In this document: positions 7,996 to 18,432 of the stretch, piece by piece
Layout of the letters: every line of letters begins with the position of its first letter
Position numbering within the stretch: position 1 is the first letter of the stretch
Assembly: GCF_009831655.1 (NCBI RefSeq)
Contig: NZ_WRPA01000016.1
Coordinates: forward strand, 1-64,000
From: Shewanella insulae
Lineage (GTDB): Bacteria; Pseudomonadota; Gammaproteobacteria; Enterobacterales; Shewanellaceae
Direction of reading: 5' to 3'
DNA length: 64,000 bases
Made by a program: the position numbers and the translations under genes
The notes under the pieces: model-generated
Databases searched by the model: none
What the model was told of the DNA's origin: nothing
Seen by the model: the letters and a program-made list of their open reading frames with translations, nothing else

Positions 7996-8763
7996 ATGGA
8001 TAATAAATCACTGTTTGACCTAAGCGGGCGTATCGCCCTGGTAACCGGTGCCAGTCGTGGCATAGGCGCCTCCATCGCCGAGCTGTTGGCCGCCTATGGC
8101 GCCCATGTGATTGTCGCCAGCCGCAAGGCCGAAGGTTGCCAGGCGGTGGCCGAGCAGATCATCGACAATGGCGGCAGCGCCGAGGCGATGGCCTGTCATG
8201 TGGGGGATCTCGAGGCCATCCAGGCCACCTTCGAGCAGATCCAGGCCAAACACGGCAGGCTGGATATCCTGGTCAACAACGCCGCCACCAACCCCTACTT
8301 CGGCCATATTCTCGATACGGATCTCAATGCCTTCAACAAGACCATGGAGGTGAACCTGAGGGGCTACTTCTTTATGTCGGTCACCGCGGGTCGCATGATG
8401 CGCGAGCAGGGCCACGGGGTGATCCTCAACACCGCTTCGGTCAATGCGCTGCAGCCCGGGGAGATGCAGGGGATCTACTCCATCAGCAAGGCGGCCGTGG
8501 TCAGCATGACCAAGGCCTTTGCCAAGGAGTGCGCCCCGCTTGGGATCCGCTGCAACGCCCTGCTGCCCGGTTTCACCAAGACCCAGTTTGCCGGCGCCCT
8601 GTTCAGTAACGACAAGATCTATCAGCAGCTGATCGCCAGGATCCCCATGGGCCGCCACGCCGTGCCCAACGAGATGGCTGGCGCCGTGCTCTACCTAGTC
8701 AGCGATGCCAGCAGCTACACCACGGGCGAAACCTTGGTGGTAGATGGCGGCCTGACGCTCTAA
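7996..8763 (+). CDS. Short-chain dehydrogenase/reductase
   Basis: A 255-residue classical SDR with the cofactor motif TGASRGIG, NNAAT, and catalytic Ser-Tyr161-Lys165 (YSISK). It closes with the usual DGGLTL. It begins four bases after the kinase stop. In a 4-hydroxy/4-oxo acid pathway an SDR could interconvert 4-oxo- and 4-hydroxyacyl-CoA, or oxidise a 3-hydroxyacyl-CoA; the sequence does not decide. Arg following the glycine motif (VASRKAEG) allows either NAD or NADP. Confidence 0.88.
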   Translation: MDNKSLFDLSGRIALVTGASRGIGASIAELLAAYGAHVIVASRKAEGCQAVAEQIIDNGGSAEAMACHVGDLEAIQATFEQIQAKHGRLDILVNNAATNPYFGHILDTDLNAFNKTMEVNLRGYFFMSVTAGRMMREQGHGVILNTASVNALQPGEMQGIYSISKAAVVSMTKAFAKECAPLGIRCNALLPGFTKTQFAGALFSNDKIYQQLIARIPMGRHAVPNEMAGAVLYLVSDASSYTTGETLVVDGGLTL

Positions 8764-8777
8764 CAGAGGAAGAATCA

Positions 8778-9524
8778 ATGCAGTCGAATTTTGAAGGTAA
8801 GGTGGTGCTGATCACAGGCGCCGCCAGCGGTTTTGGCAAGCTGCTGGCCCAACGTTTGGCCCCTCAGGGCGCCAAGCTGGTGCTGGGCGATATTAACGAA
8901 ACGGCGCTCGACACCCTGTGCAGCGAACTGGGTGAGTGCGCGGTCGGTCTGCGCTGTGATGTGAGCATAGAGGCCGATCAGCAGGCCCTGGCTCAGCTGG
9001 CCGAGGATAGTTTTGGCCGCCTGGATATCGCCATCAACAATGCCGGTATCTCTGCGCCCATGAAGAGCCTGCTGGACACCACAGAGGCCGACATGGACCT
9101 TAGCTTCGCCATCAATACCAAGGGGGTGTTCTTCGGCATGAAGGCGCAGATCCCCCTGATGCAGCAACATAAGTGTGGGGCGATTTTAAATGTCGCCTCT
9201 ATGGCCGGCATTAACGGCGCCCCCAAGCTGACCCCCTACGTGGCCGCCAAGCATGCCGTGGTGGGCATCACCCGCACCGCGGCGCTGGAGTTTGCCGCCA
9301 AAGGCATTCGGGTCAACGCTATCTGCCCCTTCTTCACCCCGACGCCTATGGTGACCGAGGGGGTAGATCCCGCGCTAATCGAGCAGCTGACCCGCGCCGT
9401 GCCCATGCGCCGCCTGGCCGATCCAAACGAAGTGGTCAGCGCCATGCTGCACATGGTCAACCCGGACAACGGCTTTATGACAGGCCAGGCCATTGCCATC
9501 GATGGTGGCGTCTCTGCCATCTGA
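8778..9524 (+). CDS. Short-chain dehydrogenase/reductase (second paralogue)
   Basis: A 248-residue classical SDR: TGAASGFGKL cofactor loop, acidic Asp at the end of the second strand (LVLGDINE, which favours NAD(H)), NNAGIS, and Tyr154-x3-Lys158 (YVAAK). It follows the first SDR by 14 bases and precedes the FadB-like gene by 32. The two SDRs are clearly different in sequence and may handle successive oxidations or different stereoisomers of the substrate (inference). Confidence 0.88.
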   Translation: MQSNFEGKVVLITGAASGFGKLLAQRLAPQGAKLVLGDINETALDTLCSELGECAVGLRCDVSIEADQQALAQLAEDSFGRLDIAINNAGISAPMKSLLDTTEADMDLSFAINTKGVFFGMKAQIPLMQQHKCGAILNVASMAGINGAPKLTPYVAAKHAVVGITRTAALEFAAKGIRVNAICPFFTPTPMVTEGVDPALIEQLTRAVPMRRLADPNEVVSAMLHMVNPDNGFMTGQAIAIDGGVSAI

Positions 9525-9556
9525 TCCTCATTCACAACAATAACAAGGGTATCCCT

Positions 9557-11683
<2,127 letters not shown>

Positions 11684-11747
11684 CAGACGGTTAATCGGTG
11701 AATGGCCGTGTAGCTAACTCGCGGCCAGTAGATACTTGTTAAAAGGT

Positions 11748-11772
11748 AAGGCGCGCCATAGGGCGCGCTTTC
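11748..11772 (+). terminator. Probable terminator of the thiolase-FadB operon
   Basis: GCGCGCC-ATAG-GGCGCGC forms a seven-pair GC stem (11751-11768) flanked by AAG and CTTT, just 65 bases after the FadB-like stop. The T run is short. No gene is seen between here and the TetR stop at 11859. Confidence 0.6.
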
Positions 11773-11858
11773 GTCGTGGAGGGATTTTCCCGAGGCTGGC
11801 TTTGCACCAAACAAGAAGAGGCGATCACCAAGCTAACTGACGACCGGCCTGGTTCAGA

Positions 11859-12575
11859 CTAGTTACTGTCGGGCTGCAGTCCGCGGAAGAAGATGGCCAC
11901 CATCTCTTCGTAGGTGCGCTTATAAATCTCGCCGTTAGCCTGTTCGTCGGGCATACACAGCCAACGCTGCACTATATCGACACGAAGCAGGTCATACATC
12001 TCACAGACGAGTTGTGGAGCGATATCGCCGCGTATGAGCCCCAACTCCTGTGCCCACTTGACCCTGTCCACCCGCGGCTGACGATACTCGGGCGGGAACA
12101 GCAAATTTTTGCCGGCAGGCACCTGAGACGAATAATAGACTGAAGAAAATAACTCTGTGTGGCGCATGATAATCTGCAACACATGGCGATGGGCAATCAC
12201 CCACTCCTGAATTTGAGGCAAATTTGGCGGTACTAGCGCCGAGCGAATATCTGTCACGCCTTCGGTATGCAGCGGCCAGAGGTTAACCTGGCGCAACCAG
12301 CTCAGCAGCAGCTCCTCCAGCAACTGTGCCTTACTGGGAAAGTAGTTGAAAAAAGTTTTCTGGCTGATATTGGCCCTTGCGGTGATCTCATCGACCATCA
12401 CCTCCTCGAAGGGCAAGGTCGAAAAAAGCTCCTCGGCGATATCCAGCAGGGTTTGACGCATCTGCTGCTTCTTACGCTCTCTTAGACTCATCTCGGCTCT
12501 CTTACCTTCAGCTTTAACGCCAGCCTTATCTTCTGCCATGCCCTCTACCTTCCCCTCAGCCTTACTTTCTGCCAT
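11859..12575 (-). CDS. TetR family regulator with a charged repetitive N-terminal extension
   Basis: A TetR/AcrR-type repressor of about 238 residues from the ATG at 12575 (a GTG at 12587 is also in frame). The DNA-binding domain (LLDIAEELFSTLPFEEVMVD to SQKTFFNYFPSKAQLLEELL) starts only after ~28 residues of Lys/Glu/Ala repeats (KAEGK twice, SKAEGKVEG). An internal ATG at 12491 (MSLRERKKQQ) would give a normal-length protein without the tail. It is divergent from the acyl-CoA ligase at 13112 and is its likely regulator; ligands in this family next to such genes are often acyl-CoAs (inference). Confidence 0.82.
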   Translation of the reverse strand: MAESKAEGKVEGMAEDKAGVKAEGKRAEMSLRERKKQQMRQTLLDIAEELFSTLPFEEVMVDEITARANISQKTFFNYFPSKAQLLEELLLSWLRQVNLWPLHTEGVTDIRSALVPPNLPQIQEWVIAHRHVLQIIMRHTELFSSVYYSSQVPAGKNLLFPPEYRQPRVDRVKWAQELGLIRGDIAPQLVCEMYDLLRVDIVQRWLCMPDEQANGEIYKRTYEEMVAIFFRGLQPDSN

Positions 12576-12617
12576 ATCGTCCGCCACCTAAAACCTCACC
12601 TTGAGCACGCTTCAAGT

Positions 12618-12664
12618 GAAAACGCTTTTCTCGAAAACACTTTTCTTAAAAACGCTTTTTTTTC
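12618..12664. promoter_or_regulatory. Three tandem 15-bp palindromic units upstream of the TetR gene
   Basis: GAAAACGCTTTTC, GAAAACACTTTTC and AAAAACGCTTTTT start at 12618, 12633 and 12648 with a regular 15-base period. Each is an inverted repeat (GAAAA-N3-TTTTC type). The array begins 43 bases upstream of the TetR ATG, a natural place for autoregulatory operators. Confidence 0.5.
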
Positions 12665-12824
12665 GAAAGCACATGAAAAATATCCCGGCATTCTAACTTA
12701 CTGCCTTGATAAAACGAACTTTAGTTAGCTCGTCGCCAAGCCTGATCCGCCTCTGAGATGTCACGTTCGCACAACCCCAAATGTAAATTAATTTAACAAT
12801 AAGTCGTAAGTATTAACATCATAA

Positions 12825-12853
12825 TTGACATATTTTTATAGTTACTGTAATTA
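12825..12853 (+). promoter_or_regulatory. Candidate sigma-70 promoter for the acyl-CoA ligase operon
   Basis: A consensus -35 element TTGACA (12825-12830) is followed after 17 bases by TAATTA (12848-12853), in an AT-rich block. It would give a leader of about 250 bases before the ligase ATG. A small perfect palindrome, AACTTTAGTT (12717-12726), lies about 100 bases upstream and could be a regulator site. The rest of 12588-13111 shows no gene. Confidence 0.5.
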
Positions 12854-13111
12854 TACATTTGCTGTATAAGTAATGCCTAATGCCGAAATCCACAGATGGC
12901 TGCCGACCAAAATCATGGTCAAAACAGCCGCGGGATAAGGCGCTTCAGCGTCAACAAGACTATAAGAAATTTCAAGCAGGACAGTTAACGGCTCCGGCTG
13001 CAAGGACTGGGTTGACTTGAATCGAAAACGCCAGGTGGTGCCCTAGGGCTAATCATGAGTTAGCACGATATGACCGGTACCGGCCCATAACAACAATAGC
13101 GAGGCAGAAAC

Positions 13112-14821
13112 ATGAACGAGCAAACCTATCTCCAGCAGGTCAAAGCACTCCAAGCCGCTAGATGGCCCAAAGGCACACCACGGGAGCCCATCTACCCCCA
13201 TGGCGAAAAGCCGGTCACCGAGTATCTCTCCGCCTGGGCGAGGCTCACCCCTACCAAGGTGGCCATTCAGTTCTACGGCTATGAGCTGACCTACGCCCAG
13301 TTGGATGAGATGAGCACCCGCTTTGCTAACGTCCTCAGAGGGCTTGGCGTGGGCCAGGGTGACGGGGTAGCCGTATTCATGCCCAACTGCCCGCAGTTTC
13401 ACATCGCCTTTCTCGGCATCTTAAAGTGCGGCGCCGTGCACATGCCTGTGAGCCCACTGTCGAAAGAGATGGAACTGCGCCACCAGCTGGGTGACAGTCA
13501 ACCTAAGGTCGCCCTATGCTACGACGCCCTGCTGCCCACCATGCGCCCCGTCTGCCAGGAGCTGGGCATAGAGCACATCATCACCACCAGCTATACCGAT
13601 GTCAGGCCCCGCGCCATCACCGCCGTGCTGCCAGATCTGTTTGAGATCCCCAAGACCCCCTTGGCAGATGGCATCATCGATTTCTTCGAGGCGATAGATA
13701 ACGCGTCTAAGGAAGTGCTGGACTATATCCCGGCGCTGGACGACCTTGCGGCCATCAACTACACCAGCGGCACCACCGGCATGCCCAAGGGCGTGATGCA
13801 CACCCACCGCAACATGATAGGCACCATGGCCTCTTACTATCCGGTCACCTTTGGTGAGGTCGGCCCCGAAGGCACAGATCTGGTGATGCTCAGCTTTCTG
13901 CCGGAATTCTGGATTGCCGGCGAAGACACAGGCTTACTGCTCCCCCTGTATTCGGGCGCGACTCTGGTATTGATGGCCCGCTGGGATACCAAGGCCTTTA
14001 TGGAACTGGTTCACCACCACAAGGTGAATATGACCATCATGCTGATAGACAGCGTGGATGAGATCCTCAACCACCCTCAGCTCCACCAATTCGACCTCAC
14101 CTCGCTAACCACAGTGCCCTGCATCTCCTTCATCAAGAAACTGAATAGAGACTACCGTCAACGTTGGCGCGAGCTGACCGGCACCACACTGTTCGAGGTG
14201 GCCTATGGCATGACTGAGACCCACACCTGCGACACCTTCACTCGCGGCTTCCAGGTAGACGACATGGATCTCTCCTTCGACCCGGCATTCCTTGGCCTGC
14301 CCGTCCCCGGCACAGAGATCAAGATCTGTGACTTTGTCACTGGCGAGCTCATGCCCCTGGGCGTGGAAGGCGAGATTCAGATCCGCACCCCAACCCTGCT
14401 CACGGGCTACTGGAATAAGCCAGATCTGAACAAAAACCTGTTTGAAGAGGGTGGCTGGTACCGCACCGGCGATCTGGGAATGATCACAGAGGAAGGCTTC
14501 TTCCGTTATCTGGGCCGCCGCAAGGAGATGCTCAAGGTCAACGGCATGAGCGTATTCCCCACCGAGGTGGAAAGCATGCTGGGCCAACATCCGGCCATCG
14601 CCTCATGCGGCGTCGTCGGTCGCCCCGACGAGCGCAAGGGTCAGGTGCCAGTGGCCTTCGTTACCCTAAAGCCCGGCTGCGATGAGACCGAAGAGTCCCT
14701 GCAGGCCTGGTGTGTGAATGCCATGGCCATCTTCAAGGTGCCTGAGATCCGCATCCAGGAGAGATTACCTATGACCGCCACCGGCAAGATCCGTAAGGTG
14801 GATCTGGAGAAAAGTTTATGA
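13112..14821 (+). CDS. Acyl-CoA synthetase (AMP-forming, class I adenylate-forming family)
   Basis: A 569-residue cytoplasmic enzyme that activates a carboxylic acid to its acyl-AMP and then acyl-CoA. The P-loop signature YTSGTTGMPKG begins at Tyr217; later motifs are YGMTETHTCD, GWYRTGDLG (hinge-region Asp), GRRKEMLKVNG and the C-terminal catalytic Lys in TGKIRKVDL. Its length suits medium- or long-chain acyl-CoA ligases. The stop overlaps the carboxylase start by four bases (ATGA), so the acyl-CoA produced is probably handed to that enzyme or shared with the upstream operon, which has no ligase of its own. Confidence 0.9.
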   Translation: MNEQTYLQQVKALQAARWPKGTPREPIYPHGEKPVTEYLSAWARLTPTKVAIQFYGYELTYAQLDEMSTRFANVLRGLGVGQGDGVAVFMPNCPQFHIAFLGILKCGAVHMPVSPLSKEMELRHQLGDSQPKVALCYDALLPTMRPVCQELGIEHIITTSYTDVRPRAITAVLPDLFEIPKTPLADGIIDFFEAIDNASKEVLDYIPALDDLAAINYTSGTTGMPKGVMHTHRNMIGTMASYYPVTFGEVGPEGTDLVMLSFLPEFWIAGEDTGLLLPLYSGATLVLMARWDTKAFMELVHHHKVNMTIMLIDSVDEILNHPQLHQFDLTSLTTVPCISFIKKLNRDYRQRWRELTGTTLFEVAYGMTETHTCDTFTRGFQVDDMDLSFDPAFLGLPVPGTEIKICDFVTGELMPLGVEGEIQIRTPTLLTGYWNKPDLNKNLFEEGGWYRTGDLGMITEEGFFRYLGRRKEMLKVNGMSVFPTEVESMLGQHPAIASCGVVGRPDERKGQVPVAFVTLKPGCDETEESLQAWCVNAMAIFKVPEIRIQERLPMTATGKIRKVDLEKSL

Positions 14822-17800
14822 CACGTGTTTTTAATCGGATCCTGATTGCCAATCGAGGTGAAATCGCTATCCGTATCGCACAGACCTGTGCCGATATGGG
14901 CATCGACAGCCTGGCAATCTACGCCGAAGACGACAGTCAGTCGCTGCATACCAAGAAGGCTGATCAGGCCGTGGCCCTCCAGGGCCGCGGCGTCAAGGCG
15001 TACCTGGATATCGAGCAACTGATTGCCGTGGCTAAGGCCCATGGGTGTGATGCCGTGCACCCAGGCTATGGCTTCCTGTCTGAGAACAGCAGCTTCTCGC
15101 GTCGCTGTCAGGAAGAAGGGATCTGCTTCATCGGCTCATCGGCCGAGCTCTTAGATCTGCTGGGCAACAAGGCCACTGCCCGGGAAACCGCCCTGCGCTC
15201 AGACACACCGCTCACCGGCGGCATCAACAAGCCCTGCAGCCTGGAAGAGGTGCAAGCCTTCTTCACCAGCCTGGGTGATGGCGCTGCCGTGATGATCAAG
15301 GCCCTGGCCGGCGGCGGCGGGCGCGGCATGCGTCCCGTCAGCCGCTATGAGGATCTGGCCGAGGCCTATCGTCAGTGCCGCGAGGAGGCAATTATCGCCT
15401 TCGGCAGCGGCGAGCTGTATGTGGAGCAACTGGTGCAACACGCCCGTCACATCGAGGTGCAGATCTTGGGTGACGGCACGGGCGCCGCGGTGCATGCCTG
15501 GGAGCGCGAGTGCACGCTGCAGCGCCGTAATCAGAAGCTGCTGGAGATCGCCCCCAGCCCAAGCCTTGACGACGCGACGCGCATGCCGATCATCGAGGCG
15601 GCATTGCAGCTCGCCTGCGACGTGAAATACCAGGGCCTTGGCACCTTTGAGTTCCTGCTGGACGCAGACGATCACAGCAAGTTCTACTTCATGGAGATCA
15701 ACCCACGGATCCAGGTGGAGCACACCATCACCGAAGAGATCACCGGCCTGAACCTGGTCAAGTTACAGATACAGCTCGCCGCCGGTAAGACGCTGGCGGA
15801 GCTGTCACTGACTGAAGCACCGGTCAAACGCGGCTGCGCCATTCAGGCCCGCATCAACCTGGAGCAGATGTTACCTGACGGCAGCACTAAGCCTGCCTCT
15901 GGGGTGATCAAGGCCTACCAGGTACCTAACGGCCATAACGTGCGCGTGGATGACTATCTGTACGCAGGTTACAAGGTCAGCCCCAGCTACGACTCATTGG
16001 GCGCCAAGATCATCGCCAAGGGCGAAGACTACGGCGCCGCGCTGAACAAGGTCTACCTCAGCCTCAAGGCCCTGAATATCGACGGGGTGCAGAGCAACAA
16101 GGCGCTACTGATGAACCTGCTGCAGCGTGAAGAGGTGCAGCACAACCGTCTCAGCACCCGCTTCGTCGAGGGGCACATGGCCGAGCTGTTGGCCGATGAT
16201 GACCACCACGAGCACTTCTTCAACATCGCCAGCGACCAGCAAGAAACGGTGCAGGCGGTGAATATTCCCGCCGGCTGTGAGGGGGTCAAGTCTCCCACCG
16301 CAGGCGTTCTGGTGCAGGTCAATATCGAGTCTGGCGATGAGGTATACGCCGGCCAGGAGATCGCCGTCATCGAGGCGATGAAGATGGAGATCCCGGTAAA
16401 ATCTGAGCACGCAGGTACCGTCACCGAGGTGCTAACCGGCAATATCGGCGAGGTGATCGACGAGCATCAGATCTTGGCGGTGATTCAGCCGGGCGAAGTC
16501 TCGGTCACCGGCGGTCAGACCGAGATGGAGATCGATCTCGATTATATTCGCGCTAACCTGGCCGAGTTCTTCGACCGCAGGGACAAGACTTTAGATGAGA
16601 GCCGCAGCGAGGCCGTGGCCAAACGCCATAGCGAGGGCAAGCGCACCGCTCGGGAAAACCTTAACGATCTCCTCGACGAAGGCAGCTTTAACGAATATGG
16701 CCAGCTGGCCATCGCCGCCCAGCGGCAGAAGCATGCCATCGACAAGTTGGTGGAGATCAGCCCAGCCGATGGCAAGATCACCGGCATAGGTACAGTCAAC
16801 GCCGATAGCTTCGGCGATGAAGCCGCGCGCTGCGCCGTGATGTCCTACGACTACACTGTCATGGCGGGCTCACAGGGCCTGGTCAACCACAAGAAGACCG
16901 ACCGCCTGCTGGAACTCTGTAAGAAGTGGAAACTGCCACTGGTGATCTTCGCCGAGGGGGCCGGTGGGCGCCCCTCGGATACCGACTACCCTGGTGTGGC
17001 CTTCCTGAACCTGCACACTTTCTCCTCCCTGGGTGAGTTGTCAGGTTTGGTGCCCACCGTGGGTATCGCCGCCGGGAACTGCTTTGCCGGTAACGCGGCC
17101 CTCTACGGCGTGTGCGATCTCACCATCGCCACCCGTCAGGCCAGCATAGGCATGGCGGGGCCTGCGATGATCGAAGGGGGCGGCCTGGGCGTCTATAAAC
17201 CCGAAGAGGTTGGGCCGCCGTCGGTACTCAGCCCCAACGGGGTGATCGACATCCTGGTAGAGAATGAGGCCGAGGCGGTTGCGGTCACCAAGAAGTACCT
17301 CTCCTACTTCCAGGGGGACCTGAGCGAATGGCAGGTGGCGGATCAGCGCAAATTGCGCCACCTGATCCCCGAGAACCGCATGGCCATCTATGACATTCGT
17401 GAAGTGATCGACACCCTGTGTGACAAGGACTCGGTATTGGAGCTAAGGCGCGAGTTTGCCAAGAATATGATCACCGCCATGGTGCGTATCGAGGGCAAGG
17501 CCTACGGCCTGTACGCCAACGACCCACGCTTCCTCGGCGGCGCCATAGATGCCGATGCCGGCGACAAACTGGCCCGCTTTATCCAGCTGTGTGACGCCCA
17601 CGACATTCCTATGATCTCCCTGTGCGACACCCCGGGCTTCATGGTGGGCCCTGAGTCGGAAAAACGCGCCACGGTGCGCCATATCTCCCGCCTCTTCGTC
17701 CACGGCGCTAACAGCACTGTGCCTCTGTTTGCCCTGGTGCTGCGTAAGGGCTATGGCCTGGGCGTCATGGGGATGACGGGAGGCGGCTTCACCGCACCAG

Positions 17801-18102
17801 TGTTTACCGCCTCCTGGCCAAGTGGCGAGTTTGGTGCCATGGGCATAGAAGGTGCGGTGCGTATCGCGGCCAAGCGACAACTGGAGGCGATAGCCGACCC
17901 AGATGAACGCGAAGCCACCTTCAAGGCCATGGTGGATAAGCTCTACAGCCATGGCAGCGCCATCAATACCGCCAGCTATCTGGAGCTGGATGCGGTGATC
18001 GATCCCATGGAATCCCGTGAGTGGATCGTTCGCGGCCTGGCCTGCCTGCCAAAACCCGAGAAGCGCAGCGGCAAGAAACGTAACTGTATCGATACCTGGT
18101 AA
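14818..18102 (+). CDS. Single-chain biotin-dependent acyl-CoA carboxylase (LCC-type)
   Basis: A 1094-residue multidomain carboxylase. Residues ~1-450 are biotin carboxylase (IANRGEIAIRIAQ, ATP-grasp loop KALAGGGGRGMR, MEINPRIQVEHTITEE). A biotinyl domain follows with the biotin site EAMKME at Lys522. From ~550 come the two carboxyltransferase halves (beta-like with ARENLNDLLDEGSF, alpha-like with DTPGFMVG and GMTGGGFTAP). All activities on one chain match the long-chain acyl-CoA carboxylase (LCC) class known from mycobacteria and other bacteria, in contrast to split Acc/Pcc enzymes. It converts acyl-CoA plus bicarbonate to the 2-carboxyacyl-CoA; chain-length preference is not readable. It is translationally coupled to the ligase. 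Confidence 0.88.
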   Translation: MTRVFNRILIANRGEIAIRIAQTCADMGIDSLAIYAEDDSQSLHTKKADQAVALQGRGVKAYLDIEQLIAVAKAHGCDAVHPGYGFLSENSSFSRRCQEEGICFIGSSAELLDLLGNKATARETALRSDTPLTGGINKPCSLEEVQAFFTSLGDGAAVMIKALAGGGGRGMRPVSRYEDLAEAYRQCREEAIIAFGSGELYVEQLVQHARHIEVQILGDGTGAAVHAWERECTLQRRNQKLLEIAPSPSLDDATRMPIIEAALQLACDVKYQGLGTFEFLLDADDHSKFYFMEINPRIQVEHTITEEITGLNLVKLQIQLAAGKTLAELSLTEAPVKRGCAIQARINLEQMLPDGSTKPASGVIKAYQVPNGHNVRVDDYLYAGYKVSPSYDSLGAKIIAKGEDYGAALNKVYLSLKALNIDGVQSNKALLMNLLQREEVQHNRLSTRFVEGHMAELLADDDHHEHFFNIASDQQETVQAVNIPAGCEGVKSPTAGVLVQVNIESGDEVYAGQEIAVIEAMKMEIPVKSEHAGTVTEVLTGNIGEVIDEHQILAVIQPGEVSVTGGQTEMEIDLDYIRANLAEFFDRRDKTLDESRSEAVAKRHSEGKRTARENLNDLLDEGSFNEYGQLAIAAQRQKHAIDKLVEISPADGKITGIGTVNADSFGDEAARCAVMSYDYTVMAGSQGLVNHKKTDRLLELCKKWKLPLVIFAEGAGGRPSDTDYPGVAFLNLHTFSSLGELSGLVPTVGIAAGNCFAGNAALYGVCDLTIATRQASIGMAGPAMIEGGGLGVYKPEEVGPPSVLSPNGVIDILVENEAEAVAVTKKYLSYFQGDLSEWQVADQRKLRHLIPENRMAIYDIREVIDTLCDKDSVLELRREFAKNMITAMVRIEGKAYGLYANDPRFLGGAIDADAGDKLARFIQLCDAHDIPMISLCDTPGFMVGPESEKRATVRHISRLFVHGANSTVPLFALVLRKGYGLGVMGMTGGGFTAPVFTASWPSGEFGAMGIEGAVRIAAKRQLEAIADPDEREATFKAMVDKLYSHGSAINTASYLELDAVIDPMESREWIVRGLACLPKPEKRSGKKRNCIDTW

Positions 18103-18149
18103 ATCCTAAGGCTGTCAAACAACTCATTTTACCGGTATCAGATAAGCCC

Positions 18150-18187
18150 AAAGCCAGTCAGTGCGACGCACAGGCTGGCTTTTTTTA
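18150..18187 (+). terminator. Rho-independent terminator after the carboxylase
   Basis: AAAGCCAG (18150-18157) pairs with CTGGCTTT (18175-18182), with an inner GTGCG-A-CGCAC stem, followed by TTTTTTAT. It lies 48 bases after the carboxylase stop. The rest of 18103-18432 has no gene. Confidence 0.85.
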
Positions 18188-18347
18188 TCCCTCTCTCCTG
18201 GCACTGGCGTCTTCAATGCCTGCGCCCCCTCCCACTATCACTTCCCACTATCACCTATTCAGTTCCCCAGTCAGCTCACAACTCGGCGCCGACAGCGGGC
18301 TGCCAGGGTAACCTGTGCACTCGAGCAATACCTTGGCGCCAGATAGC

Positions 18348-18381
18348 AAAATGCCAGTCGGTGAGCACACGCGACTGGCAT
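18348..18381 (-). terminator. Terminator of the leftward acyl-CoA dehydrogenase
   Basis: ATGCCAGTCG (18351-18360) and CGACTGGCAT (18372-18381) form a perfect ten-pair stem; on the minus strand it is followed by TTTTGC. It lies about 50 bases beyond the dehydrogenase stop. Confidence 0.75.
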
Positions 18382-18432
18382 TGTTTGCTATGAGTTATCT
18401 AAGGCCACGCCTTAGGCAGCCCTTGAGCAAGC

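Noticed and set aside
18348-18381. Insertion-sequence end
   Set aside because: The dyad has terminator features (T run, position after a stop) and no transposase or target duplication.
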